From Thiohalocapsa sp. (GTDB lineage Bacteria > Pseudomonadota > Gammaproteobacteria > Chromatiales > Chromatiaceae): a stretch of 64,000 nt of DNA. Where the stretch lies: the NCBI RefSeq assembly GCF_022340605.1, contig NZ_JAJDNQ010000022.1:1-64000 (forward strand). Direction: 5' to 3'. This document shows, one piece after another, positions 38,178-47,428 of the stretch. Every line of letters begins with the position of its first letter. Within the stretch, counting starts at the first letter, position 1. The position numbers and the translations under genes are program-made. The notes beneath the pieces are model-generated. The model was not told the DNA's origin, ran no database searches, and worked only from the letters and a program-made list of their open reading frames with translations.

Positions 38178-40541
38178 ATGGATCGCCGAGGCGAGCCCCA
38201 TTCCCCGCGCTGGTCTCCGGCGCCGGCCGCCATCGCCTTCACCGCCGGAGTCGGCGGCTTTTTCGCCCTGCCGCGGTTGCCGAGCGTCTGGTCGCTGTTG
38301 GCGGTCGTGCTGGGCGCCTTGGCACTGGTGCTGCTGGCATGGCTGTGGCCCAGGCGCCGGTGGCGGGCCCTGTTGCCGGCCGCGCTGGGTCTGTGTGTCG
38401 CGGCATGCGGCGCACTCTGGGCCGATGCCGATGCCTGCCGTGTGTTGTGCCGGCCCTTCCCGGAGAACCTCATCAATCGCACCCTGGTGGCCGAGGGGCG
38501 CATCGCGTCACTGCCGGAGGCGCGGGGATACGCGCATCGCTTTCTGTTCCAAGTCGACGCGCTGCGTGCCGACGGTGGGCCGCGTGGCTTTCATGGCCTG
38601 GTCCGGCTGTCCTGGTACCGCAATGCGCCGGTCCTGCGCGTCGGCGAGCGTTGGCGCCTGCATGTGCGCCTCAAGCCGCCGCATGGCTTCGTCAACCCAG
38701 GTGGTTTCGACTACGAGCGGTGGCTGTTCCAGCGCGGCATCGCCGCCACCGGCCATGTGACGGACGCCGCGGACGCCAAATTGCTGGATGCGGACCCCGG
38801 CACCCATTGGCTCGATCGCTGGCGGCAGCAACTGCGTGATCGACTCCACGCGCTGCTGCCGGCGGGGCCGGCGGCGGCATTGGTGCCGGCTCTGGTGCTG
38901 GGTGATCGCGGCGGGCTGACGCCGGACGCATGGGATGTGCTGGCGCGCACCGGCGCCAGCCATCTCATCGCCATCTCCGGCCTGCACGTTGGGCTGGTGG
39001 CCGGCGTGGTGTTGCTGCTTGTGCGCCGCGCCTGGGCCTGGCTCCCGGGGCTCGCGCGGCGTGTCGCGGCGCCACGTGCGGCGGCCGTTGCCGCGTTGGC
39101 GGCCGCGACGGCCTACGCGGGGCTCGCCGGCTTCTCCATCTCCACCCGGCGGGCGCTGGCGATGCTCGCGGTGTTGCTGCTCGCCACCATGCTGGGGCGC
39201 ACGCTGCGCCCCCTCTCGGGCCTGAGTCTGGCGCTGCTGGTGGTGCTGCTGCTCGACCCGTCCAGTGTGCTGTCTTATGGCTTCTGGCTGTCCTTTGGCG
39301 CCGTGGCCATGCTGCTCTATGCGCTGGGGCTGCGCCTGGCGCCGCCGTTTGCACTGGTCCGCTGGGGGCGGGCGCAGTGGGCGGTCGCCATCGGTCTGCT
39401 GCCGCTGCTGCTGCTGTTCTTCGGCCGCGCGTCGCTGGTGGCGCCGGCGGTCAACCTGTTACTGGTGCCGTTGTTCGGGCTGCTGCTGCCCCTGGTGCTG
39501 CTCTCGGCCGGTGTCGCGCTGGCGGGCGACTGGAGCGGGGCGCTGTGGCCTGTCGCGGCGCTGTTGAATCTGGGCTTTGCCGCGCTGCAGCAGATCGCAG
39601 CCTGGGACCCGGCCGGGGTCGCGCTGGGTGGCCGGTCCACCTGGGTCTGGCTGGCGGCGGGCGCCGGCGCGCTGCTGCTGCTGGCGCCGCGTGGTATTCC
39701 GGGGCGCTGGCTCGGCCTGGTGCTGCTGTTGCCGCTGGCGACGGCACGCCCGCCGGCGCCGCGCGACGGTGAGGCGACCGTGACCATGCTGGACGTGGGG
39801 CAGGGGCTCGCCGTGGTGGTGCGCACCGCGGGGCACACGCTCGTGTACGACATGGGGCCGCGCTGGCCGAGCGGCTTCAACACCGGTGCGGCGGTGGTGG
39901 CGCCCTACCTGCGCTATCAAGGTGTGGCGGCGGTGGACCTCGCCGTGGCCTCGCACGCTGATCAGGACCACGCCGGCGGTCTGCGGGGGCTCATGGACCA
40001 CCTGCCGGTGCGGCGCATCATCAGCGGCGAGCCGGATGAGATCGACGCCGTCGGGGCCGAGCCTTGTCGCGCCGGCGACGCCTGGCGCTGGGACGGCGTC
40101 CGGTTCGCGGTGCTGCATCCGGATGACACCGCCGAGACCGGCAACGACGCCTCCTGCGTCTTGCGCGTCTCCACGCCAGGTGGCAGCGTGCTGCTCACCG
40201 GCGACATCGAGGCGGGCGCCGAGACCGGCCTGGTGGCCCGCTACGGCGACAAATTGCGTGCCGACGTGCTGGTTGCGCCGCATCACGGCAGCGACAGCTC
40301 CAGCACCTGGACCTTGCTGCGCGCCGTGGCGCCGGACTGGATCTGGTTCTCCGCGGGTTTTGGGAATCGGTTCGGCTTTCCCAACGCCCCGGTGGTTGCG
40401 CGGGCGCGGGACATCGGCAGCGCCACCGCCAACACGGCCACGGACGGCGCGGTTCGCCTGACGCTGCCGCGGGTGCAGGGCGCCTTGGCGCCCAGGCGCG
40501 AGCGCGCTGCGGCGCCGCGACTCTGGCGGCACCTGCCGTGA
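38178..40541 (+). CDS. comEC: DNA internalisation protein ComEC/Rec2
   Basis: About 787 residues. N-terminal OB-like region with membrane helices, the competence domain (for example LVPALVLGDRGGLTPDAWDV then LARTGASHLIAISGLHVG), then a metallo-beta-lactamase-type domain: VTMLDVGQGLAVVVRTAGH, YDMGPRWPSGFNTG, ASHADQDHAGGLRGLMD and LVAPHHGSDSSSTW. It forms the inner-membrane channel for transforming DNA and may degrade one strand. ATG 38178 is the choice; in-frame starts at 38133 and 38058 exist and the N-terminus is uncertain. Confidence 0.92.
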   Translation: MDRRGEPHSPRWSPAPAAIAFTAGVGGFFALPRLPSVWSLLAVVLGALALVLLAWLWPRRRWRALLPAALGLCVAACGALWADADACRVLCRPFPENLINRTLVAEGRIASLPEARGYAHRFLFQVDALRADGGPRGFHGLVRLSWYRNAPVLRVGERWRLHVRLKPPHGFVNPGGFDYERWLFQRGIAATGHVTDAADAKLLDADPGTHWLDRWRQQLRDRLHALLPAGPAAALVPALVLGDRGGLTPDAWDVLARTGASHLIAISGLHVGLVAGVVLLLVRRAWAWLPGLARRVAAPRAAAVAALAAATAYAGLAGFSISTRRALAMLAVLLLATMLGRTLRPLSGLSLALLVVLLLDPSSVLSYGFWLSFGAVAMLLYALGLRLAPPFALVRWGRAQWAVAIGLLPLLLLFFGRASLVAPAVNLLLVPLFGLLLPLVLLSAGVALAGDWSGALWPVAALLNLGFAALQQIAAWDPAGVALGGRSTWVWLAAGAGALLLLAPRGIPGRWLGLVLLLPLATARPPAPRDGEATVTMLDVGQGLAVVVRTAGHTLVYDMGPRWPSGFNTGAAVVAPYLRYQGVAAVDLAVASHADQDHAGGLRGLMDHLPVRRIISGEPDEIDAVGAEPCRAGDAWRWDGVRFAVLHPDDTAETGNDASCVLRVSTPGGSVLLTGDIEAGAETGLVARYGDKLRADVLVAPHHGSDSSSTWTLLRAVAPDWIWFSAGFGNRFGFPNAPVVARARDIGSATANTATDGAVRLTLPRVQGALAPRRERAAAPRLWRHLP

Positions 40542-40670
40542 GGTGTCGGCCGTGAGGCGTCCAATGACGACAACGGCCTGGCGGCGGTGACGTGGCGCCT
40601 GAACTGTTATGATTCCGCGATTTGGAACCGGACAAAGCGCCGGTCCGATGCTGCGGGAGTAATTGATCAG

Positions 40671-41300
40671 GTGTTCGAGTTGTTGCGGGCGGGCGGTTGG
40701 CTCATGGGGCCGATTCTGCTCTGTTCCATCGCCGCGATGGCCATCGTCATCGAGCGTTTTTGGGCCCTGCGCCGGGCCGTGATCATGCCGGACGACCTGG
40801 TGACGCGCATCTGGCAGATGCACCGCAGGCATCTGCTCAACGACGATCGCATCGCCGAGATCCGCGAGGGCTCCGCCCTCGGGCGCATGTTGGCGGCCGG
40901 GCTGGTGAACCGGTTTCACTCCCGCGAGGTCATGAAGGAGGCCATCCAGGACACCGGCCGCCAGGTGGTGGCGGACCTGGAGCGCTATCTCAACACCCTC
41001 GGCACCATCGCCGCGGTGACGCCGCTGCTGGGTCTGCTCGGCACCGTGCTCGGCATGATCAAGGTTTTCGGCGTCATCATGGAGGCTGGCGTCGGCAACC
41101 CTGGCGTGCTCGCGGGCGGCATTTCGCAGGCGCTGATCACCACGGCGGCGGGCCTGTCGGTGGCCATTCCGGCGCTGATGTTCCACCGCTACTTCAATAA
41201 CCGGGTGGACAAGATCGTCATCGCCATGGAGGAGCAGGCGCTGCGGCTCATCGAGGTGATGCAGGGCGAGCGCGAGGCGGGCGAGGCCGAATCGCGATGA
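40671..41300 (+). CDS. exbB: ExbB/TolQ-family proton channel
   Basis: 209 residues from GTG 40671. Three helices: LMGPILLCSIAAMAIVIERF, then LGTIAAVTPLLGLLGTVLGM and ALITTAAGLSVAIPALMFHR. Family motif TPLLGLLGTVLGMIKVF. With ExbD it uses the proton gradient to power an outer-membrane process. Its place between comEC and msbA is usual in pseudomonads and relatives, though the partner is not TonB here. ATGA overlap with exbD. Confidence 0.93.
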   Translation: MFELLRAGGWLMGPILLCSIAAMAIVIERFWALRRAVIMPDDLVTRIWQMHRRHLLNDDRIAEIREGSALGRMLAAGLVNRFHSREVMKEAIQDTGRQVVADLERYLNTLGTIAAVTPLLGLLGTVLGMIKVFGVIMEAGVGNPGVLAGGISQALITTAAGLSVAIPALMFHRYFNNRVDKIVIAMEEQALRLIEVMQGEREAGEAESR

Positions 41301-41725
41301 ACCTCCGCCCCAGCCGGCGCGACGAGCCGGACATCAACCTGACGCCGCTCATCGACGTCGTCTTTCTGCTGCTTATCTTCTTCATGGTGTCCACCACCTT
41401 CAACGACGACGCCAGGCTGCGGTTGGAGCTTCCACGGGCGCACGGCGAGCCTGCCAAGGCGGGCGAGACGCAGCTCGTCGAACTGGTGGTGGACGTCGCC
41501 GGACGCTACTACGTGGACGGCCAGCAGGTGCTCGGTACCGATGCCGGCACCCTGCGCCGGGCGCTGGCCGAGGTGGTAAAAGGCGACAAGCGCGACCTGC
41601 CGGTGCTCATCAAGGCGGACGCGAAGACTCCCCACCAGGCGGTGATGACGGCGCTGGACGCCCTGGGCCAGTTGGGCATCAGCCACGTCGCCTTCGCCGC
41701 CAGTCACAGCGAAGGGACCCAATGA
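41297..41725 (+). CDS. exbD: ExbD/TolR-family protein
   Basis: 142 residues. One helix with the conserved Asp: DINLTPLIDVVFLLLIFFMV. Then a periplasmic domain (RLRLELPRAH to SHVAFAASHSEGTQ). It shares ATGA with both exbB and msbA, so the three are co-translated. Confidence 0.93.
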   Translation: MNLRPSRRDEPDINLTPLIDVVFLLLIFFMVSTTFNDDARLRLELPRAHGEPAKAGETQLVELVVDVAGRYYVDGQQVLGTDAGTLRRALAEVVKGDKRDLPVLIKADAKTPHQAVMTALDALGQLGISHVAFAASHSEGTQ

Positions 41726-43518
41726 GCGAGCCAATGTCGCTGGCCGCGGGCAGCGGCGCCGGGCGCTCGGTCTACGCACGCCTGCTCGGCTATGTGCGGC
41801 CGTACTGGCGCATCTTCACGCTGTCCATCGCCGGCATGCTGGTGTTCGCGGCCACCGAGCCCGTGTTCGCGGCCATGATCAAGCCGCTCTTGGACGGCAG
41901 CTTCGTCGAGCGCGACCCGAAGATCGTGCGGCTGATGCCCATCGCGCTGGTGGCGGTGTTCGTCGTGCGCGGCGTCGCCGGCTTCGTGAACAACTACTGC
42001 CTCAACTGGGTTGGCCGGCGCGTGGTGGCGGACCTGCGCCAGGCGATGTTCGACCACCTGCTGCGTGCGCCGACGCGCTACTACGACGCCAACGGCACGG
42101 GTCAGTTGCTGGCCAAGCTCACCTACAACGTCGAGAACGTCGCCAACGCCGCCACCTCCGCCATCACCACCGTGGTGCGCGACGGCTTTACGGCCGTGGC
42201 GCTGCTGGCCTACATGCTCTACCTGGACGCGGCGCTGTCGGCCATCTTCCTGCTCATCGGGCCGGTGATGGCATTCTCCGTCAAGTACGCCACGCGGCGC
42301 TTCCGCCGCTACGGGGCGCGCATCCAGGACCGTATCGGCTCCCTGACCCACGTGGCGCAGGAGGTGATCGACGGGCACCGCGTGGTGAAGGCCTTCGGCG
42401 GCGAGCGGGCGGAGTCCGCGACCTTCTCGGCCATCAACGAGAAGACGCGGTCGCTGCAAATGAAGGTGATCGCGGTGGAGTCCATCAGCGTCCCGGTGGT
42501 GCAGCTCCTCTCCGCCGTGGCCATCGGCATCATCGTGTACCTGTCCACGCTGCAGGGGCTGCGCGAGGACATCACCGTCGGCACCTTCATGTCGTTCGTG
42601 GTGGCCATGGGCCTGATGCTGCCGCCGGTGAAGCGGCTCACGGCCGTGAACTCGCAGCTCCAGCGCGGCATCGTCGCCGCCGACAGCCTGTTCGAGTTGC
42701 TCGACAGCGAGGTCGAGCAGGATACCGGCAGGCAGGTGCTGGAGCGGGTGCGCGGCGAGATCGCCTTCCGCGACGTGACCCATGTCTACGATGCCGGCAA
42801 GGGGCCGGTGCTGCACGGGCTGAGCCTCTCCATCGCCGCCGGCGAGAGCGTGGCGCTGGTGGGGCGCTCCGGCAGTGGCAAGACCACGCTGGTGAGCCTG
42901 ATTCCGCGCTTCTACGACCCGAGCGCGGGGCAGATTCTGGTTGACGGCATCGACCACCGCGCCGTGACCCTGGCGAGCCTGCGCGCGCAGATCTCGCTGG
43001 TCACCCAGGACATCGTACTGTTCAACGCCAGCGTGGCGGACAACATCGCCTACGGTGCGGCGGCGGGGGCGTCAAGGGCCGAGATCAAGCGCGTTGCCGA
43101 GGCCGCGCACGCGCTGGAGTTCATCCGCGCCCTGCCGCAGGGCTTCGACACCCTGGTGGGCGACCGCGGCATATTGCTTTCGGGCGGCCAGCGACAGCGG
43201 CTCGCCATTGCCCGCGCCATGCTCAAGGACGCCCCCATCCTGATCCTGGACGAGGCCACCTCGGCGCTCGACACCGAGGCCGAGCGCCACATCCAGCAGG
43301 CGCTGGCGGCGCTGATGGCCCACCGCACGACACTGGTGATCGCGCATCGGCTGTCCACCATCGAGCACGTGGATCGGGTGGTGGTGCTGGAGCAGGGGCG
43401 CATCGTGGAGCAAGGCAGCCACCGGGAACTGCTGGCCGCCGGCGGCTACTACGCCCGCCTGCAACGTGCGCAGCTGCACGTGCCCGCGCCGGCCGCCGCG
43501 GAGGCCCTCGCGGATTGA
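41722..43518 (+). CDS. msbA: Lipid A export ATP-binding/permease MsbA
   Basis: 598 residues, a half-transporter. The transmembrane domain (about 1-335) has the MsbA-type FVNNYCLNWVGRRVVADLRQ and KTRSLQMKVIAVESISVPVV. The ATPase has Walker A GRSGSGKTT, signature LLSGGQRQRLAIARAMLKDA and Walker B ILILDEATSALD. It flips core-lipid A across the inner membrane. It is followed by lpxK after 106 bp. Confidence 0.96.
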   Translation: MSEPMSLAAGSGAGRSVYARLLGYVRPYWRIFTLSIAGMLVFAATEPVFAAMIKPLLDGSFVERDPKIVRLMPIALVAVFVVRGVAGFVNNYCLNWVGRRVVADLRQAMFDHLLRAPTRYYDANGTGQLLAKLTYNVENVANAATSAITTVVRDGFTAVALLAYMLYLDAALSAIFLLIGPVMAFSVKYATRRFRRYGARIQDRIGSLTHVAQEVIDGHRVVKAFGGERAESATFSAINEKTRSLQMKVIAVESISVPVVQLLSAVAIGIIVYLSTLQGLREDITVGTFMSFVVAMGLMLPPVKRLTAVNSQLQRGIVAADSLFELLDSEVEQDTGRQVLERVRGEIAFRDVTHVYDAGKGPVLHGLSLSIAAGESVALVGRSGSGKTTLVSLIPRFYDPSAGQILVDGIDHRAVTLASLRAQISLVTQDIVLFNASVADNIAYGAAAGASRAEIKRVAEAAHALEFIRALPQGFDTLVGDRGILLSGGQRQRLAIARAMLKDAPILILDEATSALDTEAERHIQQALAALMAHRTTLVIAHRLSTIEHVDRVVVLEQGRIVEQGSHRELLAAGGYYARLQRAQLHVPAPAAAEALAD

Positions 43519-43624
43519 GCCCGCCCCCGAGGCCAACATCGAGCCCGCCATTGGGGCCAGCACTGGGTTCAGCTTTGGGTCCGGTCCGGAGTCCACGGGC
43601 GCCGCTGCGGGCGGTGCCGGGCGC

Positions 43625-44665
43625 ATGACGCCAACGGACCTCTGGTACGGCTCCGCGCCGGCGGCCCGTGCGCTGGCGGCGGTCCTGGCACCCCTGGGCT
43701 GGCTCTACTGCGGCGTGGCGGCGGCGCGGGCCGCCGCCTACAGGCGTGGCTGGCTCGCGAGCTTCGACGCCGGCGCGCCGGTGCTCGTCGTCGGCAACCT
43801 GAGCGTCGGCGGCACCGGCAAGACGCCGCTGGTGCGCTGGCTGGCCGGGCATCTCGCGGACTTGGGCCTGCGGCCGGGCATCGCGAGCCGCGGCTACGCG
43901 GCGGCCGATAACGTCGCCTCGGATGTCCGCGTGGTGCCCGTGGATGCCGATCCGGCGGCCTATGGCGACGAGCCGGTGCTGCTCGCCGCGGACGGCGCCG
44001 CACCGGTTGCCGTCGGGCGCGACCGGGTGGCCGCGGCCCGCGCGCTGGTGCACGGGCGCGGCTGCAACGCCGTGATCACGGACGATGGCCTGCAACACTA
44101 TCGGCTGCGCCGTCAGTGCGAGATCCTGGTGGTGGACGGCGAGCGCGGCCACGGCAATGGCCGCTGCCTGCCGGCGGGGCCGCTGCGCGAGCCCGTCGGC
44201 CGCGCCGACCGCGTGGATCTCGTCATTGCCACCGGCGGCGGCCAGCCCGGCCTGCCGGCGATGACGCTCGAGCCCCGCGCGGCGGTCAGCCTGTCCGACC
44301 CCGGCGACAGCCGCCCGCTCCGCGCCTTCGCCGGCCGGCGGATCACGGCGGTGGCCGGCATCGGCAATCCGGGGCGGTTTTTTCGTATGCTCGCGGCGCA
44401 CGGCATCGGCGTCGATGCCCGGCTCTATCCGGACCATCACCGCTTCGCTGGCGCTGACATCGCCGCCTGGGGCGAGGGTCCGGTGCTGATGACCGAGAAG
44501 GATGCCGTCAAGGTGCGCCGGTTGCCGCCGGCGGGCCGGCTTCGGCCGGATCTGTGGTACGTCCCGGTGATGGCCGTGCCGGCGCCCGGCTTTGTTGCCG
44601 ATCTGGACCGGCTGTTGGCTCGGCGCGGCATCCTGCCGACACAACCCGCCGGGGCGGGCGGCTGA
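43625..44665 (+). CDS. lpxK: Tetraacyldisaccharide 4'-kinase
   Basis: 346 residues. LpxK phosphorylates the 4' position of the lipid A disaccharide, the sixth step of the Raetz pathway. An N-terminal hydrophobic stretch is followed by the P-loop GNLSVGGTGKTPLVRWLAG, ADNVASDVRVV, and ITDDGLQHYRLRRQCEILVV. The start at 43625 is set by the family N-terminus (MTPTDLWYGSA). The frame is open back to 43466 without homology. Confidence 0.95.
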   Translation: MTPTDLWYGSAPAARALAAVLAPLGWLYCGVAAARAAAYRRGWLASFDAGAPVLVVGNLSVGGTGKTPLVRWLAGHLADLGLRPGIASRGYAAADNVASDVRVVPVDADPAAYGDEPVLLAADGAAPVAVGRDRVAAARALVHGRGCNAVITDDGLQHYRLRRQCEILVVDGERGHGNGRCLPAGPLREPVGRADRVDLVIATGGGQPGLPAMTLEPRAAVSLSDPGDSRPLRAFAGRRITAVAGIGNPGRFFRMLAAHGIGVDARLYPDHHRFAGADIAAWGEGPVLMTEKDAVKVRRLPPAGRLRPDLWYVPVMAVPAPGFVADLDRLLARRGILPTQPAGAGG

Positions 44666-44666
44666 G

Positions 44667-44685
44667 CGGGTGTGAAGAACACCCG
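44667..44685 (+). terminator. Stem-loop between lpxK and kdsB
   Basis: CGGGTGT-GAAGA-ACACCCG begins just after the lpxK stop. No T-run. It may slow or stabilise the message between lpxK and kdsB. Confidence 0.3.
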
Positions 44686-44738
44686 TTGCGTGCGCCATCG
44701 CCTGAAATTGTCAGCACCAGCGCAGGAACCGAACACCC

Positions 44739-45518
44739 ATGCAGAACAGCTTCCGCATCGTCATCCCCGCACGCCACGGCGCCAGCCGGCTGCCCGGCAA
44801 ACCGCTGCTGGACATCGCCGGTAAGACGCTCATCGCCCGCGTCTGGGAGCAGGCGCAGGCCAGTGCCGCCGGCGAGGTCGTCGTCGCCACCGATGACGAG
44901 CGGGTGCTCGCCCACTGCCGCGAGATCGGCGCCGATGCCGTACTCACGGCGGCGCGGCACCAGAGCGGCACGGACCGCATCGCCGAGGTGGCGGCGGTCC
45001 GCGGCTGGGCACCGGAGAGTGTCATCGTCAACCTCCAGGGCGACGAGCCCTGCATGCCCCCATCGCTGATCGACCAACTGGCCGATGCGCTGCTGCGCGA
45101 CAGCGCCTTGCAGATGGCCACGGTCGCGACGCCCATCACCGAGGCCAAGACCCTGTTCGACCCCCACGTGGTCAAGGTGGTCACCGCCGCCGACGGTGCG
45201 GCGCTGTATTTTTCCCGCGCGCCGGTGCCCTGGCATCGCGACGAGTTTCTGGGCGATCGTGCGAAGCTGCCGAAGGGCACGACCTTCTTGCGGCATATCG
45301 GGCTCTATGCCTACCGCGTGGGCTTCCTGGAGCGCTTCGTCGCCTGGCCGCCGGCACCGCTGGAGACGGCGGAGTCGCTGGAGCAACTCCGGGTGCTCTG
45401 GCATGGCGAGCGCATCAGCGTGGAAATTGCGCAGGCGCCGCCCGGCCCCGGGGTCGATACCGAGGACGACGTGCGCGCGGTGCTGGCGTGGCTGCGGGCA
45501 AAGGAAGGCGAGCGGTAG
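44739..45518 (+). CDS. kdsB: 3-deoxy-manno-octulosonate cytidylyltransferase
   Basis: 259 residues. KdsB activates Kdo with CTP for LPS core synthesis. FRIVIPARHGASRLPGKPLL, VVVATDDERVLAHCREIGAD, HQSGTDRIAEVAAVRG and FLRHIGLYAYRVGFLERFVA are family motifs. No murB follows, unlike in Pseudomonas; the next plus-strand gene is 600 bp away. Confidence 0.97.
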   Translation: MQNSFRIVIPARHGASRLPGKPLLDIAGKTLIARVWEQAQASAAGEVVVATDDERVLAHCREIGADAVLTAARHQSGTDRIAEVAAVRGWAPESVIVNLQGDEPCMPPSLIDQLADALLRDSALQMATVATPITEAKTLFDPHVVKVVTAADGAALYFSRAPVPWHRDEFLGDRAKLPKGTTFLRHIGLYAYRVGFLERFVAWPPAPLETAESLEQLRVLWHGERISVEIAQAPPGPGVDTEDDVRAVLAWLRAKEGER

Positions 45519-45551
45519 GCCGTCGTGGTGGCGCTTGCGTTCCTTGCCCTT

Positions 45552-45568
45552 GTCGCCCGGAGGGCGAC
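45552..45568 (+). terminator. Hairpin after kdsB
   Basis: GTCGCCC-GGA-GGGCGAC, 33 bp past the stop, no T-run. Plausible end of the long lol-kdsB block but weak. Confidence 0.35.
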
Positions 45569-45670
45569 ACGCCGGCCGCCGCTGCGGGCGGGGTCGGCAT
45601 GTTCGCGCCAGTGCACCAGCGCCCGGCTGGCGGCGATGGCGGCGCCACGCCGGGTCGAGGTGCGTGGGGA

Positions 45671-45970
45671 TCAGCCGTACAGCGCGGATGTACGGGTGGC
45701 CTGCTCCTCTAGGGTCTGCAATAGCCGCATGAGGTTGGGGCTGGGCTCGCCCTTTGCGGTGAGCAGCGCCACCTCCAAATGCTCGGGGGCGCGATAGACG
45801 GCGTTGCCGTACTGATCGGGCTGGATCGGCGGCTCGGCCTCCTGGCTCTCCAGCACCAGCCTGCCGTCTGCGGCCAGTACCTCGACCAGGCGCCACGGGC
45901 GTCCCGCCAGTTGCAGGCGCCGCCCGAGATGGGTGCGCAGTCGTGACATCAGCTCTTCGGTGGCTTGCAT
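45671..45970 (-). CDS. Conserved hypothetical protein
   Basis: 99 residues. It starts QATEELMSRLRTHLGRRLQL and continues AGRPWRLVEVLAADGRLVLE, YRAPEHLEVALLTAKGEP; predicted mixed alpha/beta, cytosolic, no motif recognised. AGGAG lies 6 nt before ATG 45970, which supports the start. Divergent from the OsmC-like gene across a small tandem repeat. Confidence 0.65.
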   Translation of the reverse strand: MQATEELMSRLRTHLGRRLQLAGRPWRLVEVLAADGRLVLESQEAEPPIQPDQYGNAVYRAPEHLEVALLTAKGEPSPNLMRLLQTLEEQATRTSALYG

Positions 45971-45993
45971 GGCGGCTCCTGATCGTGCTTATG

Positions 45994-46054
45994 GCTTGCG
46001 AAGCTGGGCTTAGAAAGCTGGGGGCTTACGAAGCTGGGGCTTATGAAACTTGGG
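45994..46054. repeat. Four imperfect copies of a 15-bp unit
   Basis: Units begin at 45994, 46008, 46024 and 46039 with consensus GCTTAYGAAGCTGGG. They lie in the promoter gap between two divergent genes, so they could bind a regulator or merely be slippage products. Confidence 0.75.
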
Positions 46055-46150
46055 CGGGGCGGCCCTTGGGACCGCCCGCAACGGCCCGCTAATTGTGCGC
46101 TTCTTTCCGGCTCTATTGCGAGTATCAATTTTCATCATAGGGTTTTTTGC

Positions 46151-46555
46151 ATGTCAGAAAGGCTACAGGTTTCCTTCCCCGGTGGTAAGCGCGTCGACGT
46201 CAGCGTCGACGGCTTCCACATCGCCACCGACCAGGCGGAGAAGCATGGCGGCGCCGGTTCGGCGCCGGCGCCGTTCACGCTGTTCCTCGCGTCGCTGGCG
46301 ACATGCAGCGGCATCTTCGCGCTGAACTTCTGTCAAACGAGGAACATCGACACGGCGGGCCTCGACCTGGCCATGGAGTGGGAAGGCGACGCCAAGCACC
46401 CGGAGCGCTCGGTCGCCCGGCTGCACCTGCGCCTGCCGGACGGCTTCCCGGCCCAGTACCGGGGCGGCATCGTGCGGGCCATGGAGCTTTGTGCCGTCAA
46501 GCGTCAGCTCGGCGCGGCGCCGCAGTTCGAGGTGGTCGTGGCAGAGACCGATTGA
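46151..46555 (+). CDS. OsmC/Ohr-family protein
   Basis: 134 residues. The core reads RVDVSVDGFHIATDQ, GSAPAPFTLFLASLATCSGI and VRAMELCAVKRQL. Two cysteines, in LATCS and MELCA, are in the places of the peroxidatic and resolving cysteines of thiol peroxidases that reduce organic hydroperoxides. Length and spacing fit the YhfA/OsmC-like branch, where substrate is less clear. The upstream gap has an AT-rich stretch (TATCAATTTTCATCATAG) that may hold a promoter. Confidence 0.85.
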   Translation: MSERLQVSFPGGKRVDVSVDGFHIATDQAEKHGGAGSAPAPFTLFLASLATCSGIFALNFCQTRNIDTAGLDLAMEWEGDAKHPERSVARLHLRLPDGFPAQYRGGIVRAMELCAVKRQLGAAPQFEVVVAETD

Positions 46556-46667
46556 AGCTGGGGGCAGGGATCGGGCCGCTAGACCAAGTGGGACCGCTGA
46601 GTCGCTGGCCATCATGGCGAAGCCTCGGACGGCAGCGGATGCGTCGGCCTTGCCTGAAATTTGCCCC

Positions 46668-46696
46668 AAAAAAAAAGCCCCGCGGAGACGCGGGGC
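46668..46696 (-). terminator. Strong Rho-independent terminator reading leftward
   Basis: On the minus strand GCCCCGCG-TCTC-CGCGGGGC is followed by nine T residues (46676 down to 46668). Both stem and T-run are textbook. No minus-strand gene ends here: to the right lies a plus-strand gene. It therefore implies an unannotated leftward transcript. Confidence 0.85.
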
Positions 46697-46921
46697 CAAT
46701 TCACCACTGAGGAGGTCAGAGGACGGAAACGGCAGAGAGGGATTTCCGCCTCGCACTGGAGACTAAGCATGTTCAGTGCCAAGTTACTGCGAACGCCCTG
46801 GCGGCGTTTGCCGCAGGCCGGTTGCCCTGAAGAAGCGCGGCTCAACCGGCGGCGTCGAGTACGCGGATGGTCCAATGCTGTCCACCCGCTCGTCATATTG
46901 CACCGAAAAGGTGCGGTATGG

Positions 46922-47353
46922 GTGCGTGCGCTGCCGCTGGGGCTGGTCCTGGCGATGCTGGCCGGCGGCGCGTGGACGCCGCTGCACGCCGGTCCGCACG
47001 CGTCGGCGGCGGGCTGGCTCCAACTGGAGCAAGACCAGCGTGCCTACCGCGAGCGGGTGGCACCGCTGGATCTGCGCGAGCGGCGCGCGCTGTCCAGCAT
47101 CCAGCGGACGCAGCGCAACGACTTTGCGGCCCTTGAGCAGCGCCAGCGCTGGAGCCGGGAGCAGGTATATGGGCAGCGCTATAGTCAGGCGCCGGGCGTG
47201 ACGCCGCCACCCGAGATGCCGCCGCCCCGCTGGCGTGCCGGACAGCACCGGGCCCAGGAGGCGCAGCGGTTGGATCGCCAGATGCAGCAGTATCGCCTGC
47301 CGTTCGGGAAGCGGTCGCGCTGGAGCTCGCCGCTCCAGCGCAAGTGGCCGTGA
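46922..47353 (+). CDS. Secreted/periplasmic protein of unknown function
   Basis: About 143 residues if started at GTG 46922. Signal peptide LPLGLVLAMLAGGAWTPLHA, then an Arg/Gln-rich helical region (WLQLEQDQRAYRERVAPLDL, RERRALSSIQRTQRNDFAAL). It contains several Pro in EMPPPRWRAGQHR. The region between 46660 and 46921 is open in this frame but non-coding in look. A hairpin GCACC-GAAAA-GGTGC lies just before the start. Start and even expression are uncertain. Confidence 0.5.
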   Translation: MRALPLGLVLAMLAGGAWTPLHAGPHASAAGWLQLEQDQRAYRERVAPLDLRERRALSSIQRTQRNDFAALEQRQRWSREQVYGQRYSQAPGVTPPPEMPPPRWRAGQHRAQEAQRLDRQMQQYRLPFGKRSRWSSPLQRKWP

Positions 47354-47428
47354 TCGCGAAGACCGATGTGCCGCGAATGCTAGAATCGGCGCTATCGAGC
47401 AATCCATCGACGATGCGAAGAGAGAGGC

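Noticed and set aside
39459-41186. 575-codon minus-strand frame opposite comEC and exbB
   Set aside because: Shadow of comEC/exbB, which carry clear family motifs on the plus strand.
44667-44738. A Trm112/YcaR-like small gene between lpxK and kdsB, as in Pseudomonas relatives
   Set aside because: The gap is only 73 bp, holds a hairpin and has no frame of suitable length.
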